Part shown: piece after piece, positions 55,768 through 61,458 of the stretch
Numbering within the stretch: the stretch's first letter is position 1
Layout: each line of letters starts with the position of its first letter
DNA from: Deltaproteobacteria bacterium
GTDB taxonomy: Bacteria > Desulfobacterota > Binatia > HRBIN30 > CADEER01
Length of the DNA: 64,000 nucleotides
Assembly: GCA_029262455.1 (NCBI GenBank)
Contig: JAJCZJ010000112.1
Location: forward strand, 62,001 to 126,000
Direction of reading: 5' to 3'
Made by a program: the position numbers and the translations under genes
Notes under the pieces: model-generated
Told to the model about the DNA's origin: nothing
Database searches by the model: none
What the model saw: the letters and a program-made list of their open reading frames with translations, nothing else

Positions 55768-56133
55768 ATGCGCTGGGAACCGACATCGAGAGAAGAGCTG
55801 CAACTAGACGTCTACGATCGAGTGCAACAGATGACCTCGACCCAACGGCGGCTGTGGGATCTCGTCGAAGTCGCACCGCAGAAATGGCAGTTGCACACAT
55901 GGGGTGACAAAGGGAGTGGCTTCTGGTTCGTCGCGCTAGTCGGGCAAACGGTGGTCTGGTACAACGACATCGAACACGGGTTCAATCGGTCGCAATACAC
56001 TGAGTCCGGTGTCATCGACAGGTGCCAGTGCAACCAAGACGCGCTGCACGAGACCATCGGGCATCTGCTCATCGAGTTGGAGACTGGGCGTGCGTCCGGC
56101 TCCCATTTCGGACCACCAGAACCAGTAGCCTAA
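55768..56133 (+). CDS. small protein of unknown function
   Basis: 121 residues: REELQLDVYDRVQQMTSTQR, APQKWQLHTWGDKGSGFWFV, ALVGQTVVWYNDIEHGFNRS, then QDALHETIGHLLIELETG. No signal or membrane helix. The WxxHTWGDxGxGFWFVAxxGxxVVWYNDIEHGFNxS pattern is typical of orphan immunity-type proteins. It lies among degenerate toxin-antitoxin genes; no adjacent toxin is seen. Confidence 0.65.
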   Translation: MRWEPTSREELQLDVYDRVQQMTSTQRRLWDLVEVAPQKWQLHTWGDKGSGFWFVALVGQTVVWYNDIEHGFNRSQYTESGVIDRCQCNQDALHETIGHLLIELETGRASGSHFGPPEPVA

Positions 56134-56170
56134 GGTACGGCCGCAGGCGAGTCAGCGAGGTGAGCGTCTA

Positions 56171-56215
56171 CGAAATCCCAATCAGGGACGCGCTTCTGGG
56201 ATCCGAGTTCTCTTC
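56171..56215 (+). repeat. dispersed GGGATTT hairpin repeat, copy 3 (partial)
   Basis: CGAAATCCCAATCAGGGACG then CGCTTCTGGGATCCGAGTTC, lacking the central CAGATCTCAAACG block of copies 1 and 2. Confidence 0.55.
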
Positions 56216-56263
56216 TGGCAGCTAGGAACAAGTGAGCCGTCCGGCCCTCGGAACACAGAAGTA

Positions 56264-56385
56264 TTCAACACAAAGGCACGAAGACACAAAGACAGCGGTT
56301 ACGTCGGCAGTTTCGCCGCAATCACGCCGGCACTCATCGGCCGAGAGCCTGGTACCCCTTCGTGTCTTCGTGCCTTTGTGTTGAA
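56264..56385. repeat. inverted pair of ACACAAAG-type arrays
   Basis: A forward array TTCAACACAAAGGCACGAAG (56264-56293) and a reverse array CTTCGTGTCTTCGTGCCTTT (56357-56385) flank ~63 bp containing GGCAGTTTCGCCGCAATCAC. Same family as the arrays at 22.0-22.5 kb and 58.29 kb. Confidence 0.65.
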
Positions 56386-56656
56386 AGAAAATGCCACCGA
56401 ATCTCGCGTACGAAACCGAGAATCCAGTAACAACCTCGAAGGTACTCCCAGCTGGCGATCGCGGCTCTCTTGTACCAATCAAGAGGCGAGTGTCCCTCAT
56501 CGCCCCGATGTGCGGAAGTCAGACAAAACTTCCCTCGAACCCAACAACGGCGTAACATCACGACGTACGATAACAAACCGCACGGTCCCCCGGGACTACG
56601 TACAGCCGGTAAGCCAGCGCACCCGGGGAACTCCACACGAAGCCAATCAGCTGGCT
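56386..56656. other. repeat-derived stretch without a gene
   Basis: 56,396-56,475 (CTCGCGTACGAAACCGAGAA ... GGCGATCGCGGCTC) is duplicated imperfectly at 58,448-58,530. The frame of the following gene is open through here but yields low-complexity, repeat-derived residues, so it is not counted as coding. Confidence 0.55.
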
Positions 56657-57142
56657 ATGCCGCACCTTGAGTCACATATGGAATGGGCGAAGGTAACCGC
56701 TGAACTCGACTGGGATGGCTCGCTCAGGGATATCTACGTGCTTGAGACGTCGGAGTCCGATTGGGGCACGCTTCTCGCAGCGCTTTCGTCGTGGCCCTTT
56801 GAGACAAGTTTCCTAGTGGACGGAGTGCCCACACAACTCCCGCAATCGGCGGTGGCGGCGTTTCAGATTCGGGAGCGCGCTGCGCCGAGTCGCCGTATCA
56901 ACATCTCCGGCATCACGGTGCAGGCTCACTTCTTCACCGCTGACGAGATCGAATTCGACATCGACCCCAGGGCGATATCCACCCCCGCAAGTCTTGTGGC
57001 ACTGTCGGAGTTTATCTGCCGGCTTGGCCAGGCTCTTGATCGCCCCGTCGTACTCAGTCACGAAAACCAACCGGATCACATCATCGCACGCTATCTGCCG
57101 AGCACAGGCGAGTTCGCCTATCCCTCTACGGGGACGAGATGA
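56657..57142 (+). CDS. small protein of unknown function
   Basis: 161 residues from ATG 56657 (or 154 from 56678). MEWAKVTAELDWDGSLRDIY, VLETSESDWGTLLAALSSWP, FETSFLVDGVPTQLPQSAVA, then a C-terminal SHENQPDHIIARYLPSTGEF. No signal peptide. It looks like an orphan immunity-type protein. A 22-bp piece of its 3' end recurs at ~57,960 in non-coding DNA, suggesting a lost paralogue. Confidence 0.6.
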   Translation: MPHLESHMEWAKVTAELDWDGSLRDIYVLETSESDWGTLLAALSSWPFETSFLVDGVPTQLPQSAVAAFQIRERAAPSRRINISGITVQAHFFTADEIEFDIDPRAISTPASLVALSEFICRLGQALDRPVVLSHENQPDHIIARYLPSTGEFAYPSTGTR

Positions 57143-57493
57143 ATCCAGGATATCCGAAATGCCACGTCGAGAAAGCAAGTGATGTCTGACCACAAGTTGC
57201 AGGTCTTCGCCGACTACGGAAAAACACGGGACACCCATTGGAAGGCCCCTAATATCGCGGGCAAGTTCCTGATGTTGTGAGGGATTCTTGAAATAATCGG
57301 GGCCTGTCCCCGCACTACCCGTGCGGAAACCAGGTAACTCTTTCGCTCGATCGTGAACGCACGTAACATGCCTAAAAGAAATGAATAACCTGGACTTCCC
57401 TAAAGCGGCATCTGCGGCAAACGAGCACGGCGCCGTTCTTATCTGGATCCGAATAATTCATAGTTTGGCCTCCCAGCGATAAGGGACTAGCTC
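57143..57493. other. intergenic region before hicA
   Basis: About 350 bp with no convincing gene. The plus strand has a GGGG-CCTGT-CCCC hairpin near 57,300. The minus strand has a 29-codon frame with a CxxC pair, too short to support. It should contain the hicAB promoter, but no clear box was found. Confidence 0.3.
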
Positions 57494-57691
57494 GTGCCAA
57501 CGAAAGTGAGACGGCTCATCGCTGACTTGGAACGGGCAGGATTCGTCAACCGTGGGGGCAAAGGTAGCCATCGAAACTTCGTTCACCAGAAGGTCGACAA
57601 ACCAGTGGTCATGTCGGGCAATCTGGGCGATGATGCAAAACGATACCAAGTCCGGGCCGTGCAGCTCGCGATTGAGGAGTCGAAGAAATGA
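57494..57691 (+). CDS. hicA: HicA-family mRNA interferase toxin
   Basis: 65 residues from a GTG. PTKVRRLIADLERAGFVNRG, GGKGSHRNFVHQKVDKPVVM: the GSH(R)xF motif carries the catalytic His of the dsRBD-like HicA fold. Then GDDAKRYQVRAVQLAIEES. It precedes and overlaps hicB (ATGA), the classic order. Length normal. Confidence 0.9.
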   Translation: MPTKVRRLIADLERAGFVNRGGKGSHRNFVHQKVDKPVVMSGNLGDDAKRYQVRAVQLAIEESKK

Positions 57692-57927
57692 AAGAGAGCG
57701 CGCGATACGTCAAGATCGTCGAGTGGTCGGAAGAGGACCAGTGCTACGTGGGCAGCTCACCGGGGCTGATCTACGGCGGATGTCACGGCGCCGATGAACG
57801 TGACGTGTTCGACGAACTGTGTGAAATCGTGGAGGAAGCCATCGCTCTTCACAAGAGCGACAACACGCCACTACCTCCCCCTACGTCGGGACGCGATTTC
57901 GCCAACAAGATGCAACAGGTCGCATGA
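57688..57927 (+). CDS. hicB: HicB-family antitoxin
   Basis: 79 residues: YVKIVEWSEEDQCYVGSSPG, LIYGGCHGADERDVFDELCE, IVEEAIALHKSDNTPLPPPT. This is the partial RNase H-like HicB fold; this short form has no separate DNA-binding domain at the C terminus, so autoregulation may be weak or act through the complex. Confidence 0.9.
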   Translation: MKESARYVKIVEWSEEDQCYVGSSPGLIYGGCHGADERDVFDELCEIVEEAIALHKSDNTPLPPPTSGRDFANKMQQVA

Positions 57928-58440
57928 CAAGCCGTTGCAACTAACGTCCGCACCAGAGCGCATCTTCGCACGCTATCTGCCGACAGGGCCATCGACCGCA
58001 CTAAGTCGCCGGTTTTGGATCGGTACGGATACGATAGGCTCATCGGCTAACGAGCTGTCGCACCCGATAGCCACAAGCGGCCACACGTGACCGGCAGGAC
58101 CTTGGGCAAACGCGATCGCCGTTGTTTGGACAGAGACGACGGCAATATTGAATGAGGTGAGGATCTCAGGCAGCAGGCGCGGACGCCCGCCGTATGCTTG
58201 GTTACGTCCGACAGCAGTCCGCGAGCGATCAGCAGTTTCGCCGGAATCACGCCGGCACTCATCGGTTTCGCAAATCCGAGAGCCTGATACCCCTTTGTGT
58301 CTTCGTGCCTTTGTGTTGAAAGAAAATACCAACCGTCCATTCGCTACCCGAGCGAAGACGAAAAGCTGAAGGGGTCGATGCCGCTAACGCGGCTCGGACG
58401 GAGCCTCGCCCTCCCTTTTATTTGACCAAACCCGAAGAGG
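57928..58440. other. repeat-rich intergenic region
   Basis: Holds: (1) a 22-bp echo of the 3' end of the 56657 gene around 57,962-57,985 (TCGCACGCTATCTGCCGA); (2) a 19-bp block (58222-58240) identical to 54538-54556; (3) GCAGTTTCGCCGGAATCACG, a copy of the 56.3-kb block; and (4) a reverse CCTTTGTGTCTTCGTGCCTT array (58290-58320). No gene supported. Confidence 0.55.
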
Positions 58441-58710
58441 TCAGGGTCTCGCGTACGAAACCGAGAATCCGGTACTAACCAGTAACGTACTCGCAGCTGG
58501 TGATCGCGGCTCGCGGATGTCTTGTATCTCGCGTTGGCAATTGACGCTCGGCACGACGCAGTTGCTGGGAATCATTGCTCCTTGCAAGAATGCGCCACCT
58601 GAACCCTCAGGGCTTGGTCGGCAGGCCGAGAGTGTCAGGCGCACGGCCTCGCCAACATCCTCCGCGAAGAGCCAGCGTAGTACCGCACTCGACTCGGCGT
58701 CGACGTTCAA
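58441..58710 (-). pseudogene. truncated VapC-type PIN-domain toxin
   Basis: The first ~34 codons (58609-58710) read NVDAESSAVLRWLFAEDVGE then AVRLTLSACRPSP, the start of a PIN-domain toxin with the first acidic residue and the SSAVLRWL motif. After that the frame runs into repeat-derived DNA and stops at 58441. A PIN toxin needs ~130 residues and three more acidic residues, so it should be inactive. The start overlaps the antitoxin stop (ATGA). Confidence 0.65.
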
Positions 58711-59006
58711 GAATCACCGCGCTCCGCATCGAGCAGATCGGCACTCGAAACTGCCTCACCAAGCGGCGACTCACCATAAGCCTCCGGGCTCTGCGGCAGC
58801 CCCGGGACAAGCAGACCATCCGCACTGAGTCTCGCCAGTGCCGCGTCGGTGTCACTGAGCACCACCTCCGCGGTCGGTTGGCGAAGCTCGGCAACGACAG
58901 TTCCCCGATCAGTCACCAACACCACCTCCCCCGCTTTGACCTCGCGAAGATAAGCGCTGAGCCGGTTCTTGAGCTCCCTGACCGCCACCGCCTTCATGTC
59001 GCTCAT
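58707..59006 (-). CDS. Phd/YefM-family antitoxin (orphaned)
   Basis: 99 residues from ATG 59006. MKAVAVRELKNRLSAYLREV, KAGEVVLVTDRGTVVAELRQ: the Phd DNA-binding fold, then an acidic toxin-binding tail with LLVPGLPQSPEAYGE. Intact, while its VapC partner is cut. It may persist as an anti-addiction factor or is simply not yet lost. Confidence 0.85.
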   Translation of the reverse strand: MSDMKAVAVRELKNRLSAYLREVKAGEVVLVTDRGTVVAELRQPTAEVVLSDTDAALARLSADGLLVPGLPQSPEAYGESPLGEAVSSADLLDAERGDS

Positions 59007-59046
59007 GTAGCCTCGCGTAGATACAACCGCAAGAAATGTATGTATT

Positions 59047-59120
59047 GGAATTCCAAATCTCAAACGCGAATCCGAAATTTGGGACCCGCTTCTGGAATCT
59101 GGATTCTTTTGGATTCGCCC
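59047..59120 (+). repeat. dispersed GGGATTT hairpin repeat, copy 4
   Basis: GGAATTCCAAATCTCAAACG ... AAATTTGGGACCCGCTTCTG ... GGATTCTTTT. Shares ATCTCAAACGC and the overall layout with copies 1 and 2 but is more diverged. Confidence 0.5.
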
Positions 59121-59155
59121 GCCGTTATTGCTGGCTCCGGAATCCCGAATGGATT

Positions 59156-60439
59156 CTATCGATCTTCTCGATCCTCGAATTCGATCACGATATTGACCAG
59201 TGCGTCGCCCTCTCGCTCGGCTCGTAGCTCAAATCGATCGCCGGGTTGGAGATCGGCGCAGGTCAGCCGAGTGCGATCTCGGAGAAGCACAGCCGCTCCC
59301 GCGTCAATCGTGCTCTTCGCACCATTCTCCTTCGCGACAACCACAATGAGATTCTGCGCACAGGATAGGGATTCAACGGTTCCCTCAAACTCTACCTCCG
59401 TGTCCCCCGGCTCCTCTGGCTCCTCTGGGTCTTCTGGATCTTCGGGTTCCTCGGGGTCCTCACGATCCTCCAGCACGATGGTAGCGCGTTCGAGCGTGAC
59501 GCCGTCAGCCGTCTCCGCCTTCACCTGAATGCGATCGTCGACCAGGAGGTCGGTGCAACCAAGGACCACCCTGCCCTGGCGGATCATGGCCGAGGAAAGG
59601 TCGATCTGGAAACGCGCATTGTCCTCTTTGCTACGTACACTTAGAGAGCTCGCCCCACAGTTGAGCGAGACAACGAATCCTTCGAATTCCACCTCGGTGT
59701 CCCCTGGCCCTTCCGGTTCTTCGGGCTCTTCCGGTTCTTCCGGCTCCTCTGGTTCTTCGGGCTCCTCTGGTTCTTCCGGCTCATCCGGTTCTTCGGGCTC
59801 ATCCGGTTCTTCGGCGCCCTCCCGATCCTCCAGCACGATGGAAGCCCGTATGAGCGTGACGCCGTCGACCGTCTCGGCCTTCACCTGAATGCGATCGTCG
59901 ACCAGCAAGTCACTGCAACCGAGAAAGACGCTGTCCTTGCGGATCGTTGCGGAGGACAGATCTACCAAGAACACAGTACCATCCCGATTCTCTTTCGGGA
60001 TCACCGACAAAGTTTCTGCCGAGCAATCTAGCGACTCGACAAACCCCTCGAACTCGACGCGCACCACGGTCGGTCGCGCTTGGCCGCTATCGATCACAAT
60101 GTCTTCCAGCAGAAGCGATCCGCCGGTAGGGATTGTGACGGTGGTTTCTGCAAAGATCACGCCCCTTTCGAACCGGAGTGTGGTCTGACCGTCGAGGTCA
60201 CCGGCAAGAGCGAACCTTCCGGCGTCGTCGGTGAAATTTTCAATCCGAGTACCAACAACCGAAACTCGGATCCCAGACACGTCGGAAGCGCTGTCGGCAA
60301 TATCAATGACGTTGCCGCGGATGCTAAAGATCCCGGTTCCGCTTTCTCCCCCGCCTGCTTGCAAACCCGCGCCTCCACACCCCGATAAGGTGCAGCACGC
60401 GGCGATCGCGGCAAGGATACTTCGGCAAACTCGGGTCAT
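59156..60439 (-). CDS. DUF5666 lipoprotein with three domains joined by Glu-Glu-Pro linkers
   Basis: 427 residues. Lipoprotein signal (LAAIAACCTLSGCGG). After an N-terminal carboxypeptidase-like beta domain (~35-120), three repeats of a DUF5666 beta domain occur, each with EFEGFVESLxC, a VDLSSATIRKDSVFLGCSDL-like core and DDRIQVKAETVDGVTL. The first two are followed by linkers of EEP/DEP triplets (~36 and ~18 residues; DNA 59,700-59,820 and 59,399-59,470). ATG overlaps the DUF6502 stop. DUF5666 function is unknown. Confidence 0.85.
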   Translation of the reverse strand: MTRVCRSILAAIAACCTLSGCGGAGLQAGGGESGTGIFSIRGNVIDIADSASDVSGIRVSVVGTRIENFTDDAGRFALAGDLDGQTTLRFERGVIFAETTVTIPTGGSLLLEDIVIDSGQARPTVVRVEFEGFVESLDCSAETLSVIPKENRDGTVFLVDLSSATIRKDSVFLGCSDLLVDDRIQVKAETVDGVTLIRASIVLEDREGAEEPDEPEEPDEPEEPEEPEEPEEPEEPEEPEEPEGPGDTEVEFEGFVVSLNCGASSLSVRSKEDNARFQIDLSSAMIRQGRVVLGCTDLLVDDRIQVKAETADGVTLERATIVLEDREDPEEPEDPEDPEEPEEPGDTEVEFEGTVESLSCAQNLIVVVAKENGAKSTIDAGAAVLLRDRTRLTCADLQPGDRFELRAEREGDALVNIVIEFEDREDR

Positions 60440-61317
60440 GCTGGGTCTCCTGTTGTCTTTCTCGGTCGTTTTCTCACGGCGGTTGGATCGGTTTCTGGTT
60501 CCGGCGTCGCCGACTCAAAGTAGTAGACACCAATGCCGGCATAGCTGCGTTCCCCCGCCGGTCCCTTAGGGTTGCGATCTCGATCGTGCCGATTCAGCAC
60601 TCGCTCCGACTTTTTGAGAAATCGCTCTGCTTCTTTGCGCAACGCCATTTGCAGCCGTTCGAGGCCCTCACTACCGATGTTGTCGAAGGCCAATTTTCGT
60701 TGCAGCCGCGGCGGATCTTCCGTTAAAACGTTGTGCAACATTGTTTCGATCAACTCCGGCGGGTCGTCAGCGAGCATGGCTAGACCTTCCGAGTGCCCGC
60801 GCCGCGGCACGTACGACGCCCGCGTGAGCGCGACGACCTTCCCCTTACGAAGCTCTGCAGCTCCGGCGCTGAGGAGAACGTCCAACAGGGCACGGGGCTG
60901 AACGTCCGCCGTCGTCTGTTCTGCAAGCTTCACGAAGCTGAGCCCGCTGCCCGAAGTATACGGTAGCGGTACGGGGCGCCCCGACGGGCCAGTCCCCTCT
61001 GGCTCGTTGATCCATCGATTGACTAGGTCCGCCGCCCAGTTGCGCGCGAACGATTGCCGCACCACGACCTGCGCGGCTTTCCCTCGCAGTCGCCGCACTT
61101 CCTTGCGGTTGATGCCGGTGAGTACCGCGATTCGGCTGTCAGTCTGCTTGGGTTTAGCGGTCGCAAAGTCACACTCAGCAACTTCCACAAACAACGCGCG
61201 CAGCTCCCCCTCGAGCTCTCCGTAGGTGACGCCCTCCGACAACATTCGCCGGACATAAGGCCGCATTGCCGCGCGGGCCGCACGCAGCAATGCGCTATGA
61301 ATATTGCTCTTGGCCAC
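60436..61317 (-). CDS. DUF6502 family protein
   Basis: 293 residues from a GTG at 61317. ALLRAARAAMRPYVRRMLSE, GVTYGELEGELRALFVEVAE, SRIAVLTGINRKEVRRLRGK: a winged-helix-like N-terminal part, so a DNA-binding regulator is plausible. Then SGSGLSFVKLAEQTTADVQP and a C-terminal AERFLKKSERVLNRHDRD. Co-occurrence with a DUF5666 lipoprotein, as here with a 4-nt overlap, is a familiar pair. The frame upstream to 61473 lacks family similarity. Confidence 0.85.
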   Translation of the reverse strand: MAKSNIHSALLRAARAAMRPYVRRMLSEGVTYGELEGELRALFVEVAECDFATAKPKQTDSRIAVLTGINRKEVRRLRGKAAQVVVRQSFARNWAADLVNRWINEPEGTGPSGRPVPLPYTSGSGLSFVKLAEQTTADVQPRALLDVLLSAGAAELRKGKVVALTRASYVPRRGHSEGLAMLADDPPELIETMLHNVLTEDPPRLQRKLAFDNIGSEGLERLQMALRKEAERFLKKSERVLNRHDRDRNPKGPAGERSYAGIGVYYFESATPEPETDPTAVRKRPRKTTGDPA

Positions 61318-61458
61318 GGCACAACCAGTAGCATTGTGGCCGTACAGAGAAAAGCCCCAAAATGGGATTATTTCCCATTTTCTTCTTGACGAGCTCTGCT
61401 GAGGAAGCGTATGACTCACGCACCGGCACGCAGCCGGCGATTTTGCTTGGAGGGGAAG

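Noticed and set aside
58575-59528. 317-codon plus-strand ORF ending in Ser-Gly-Ser repeats
   Set aside because: It is antisense to the Phd antitoxin and to the Glu-Glu-Pro linker of the DUF5666 gene, which explains its SGSSGSS composition.
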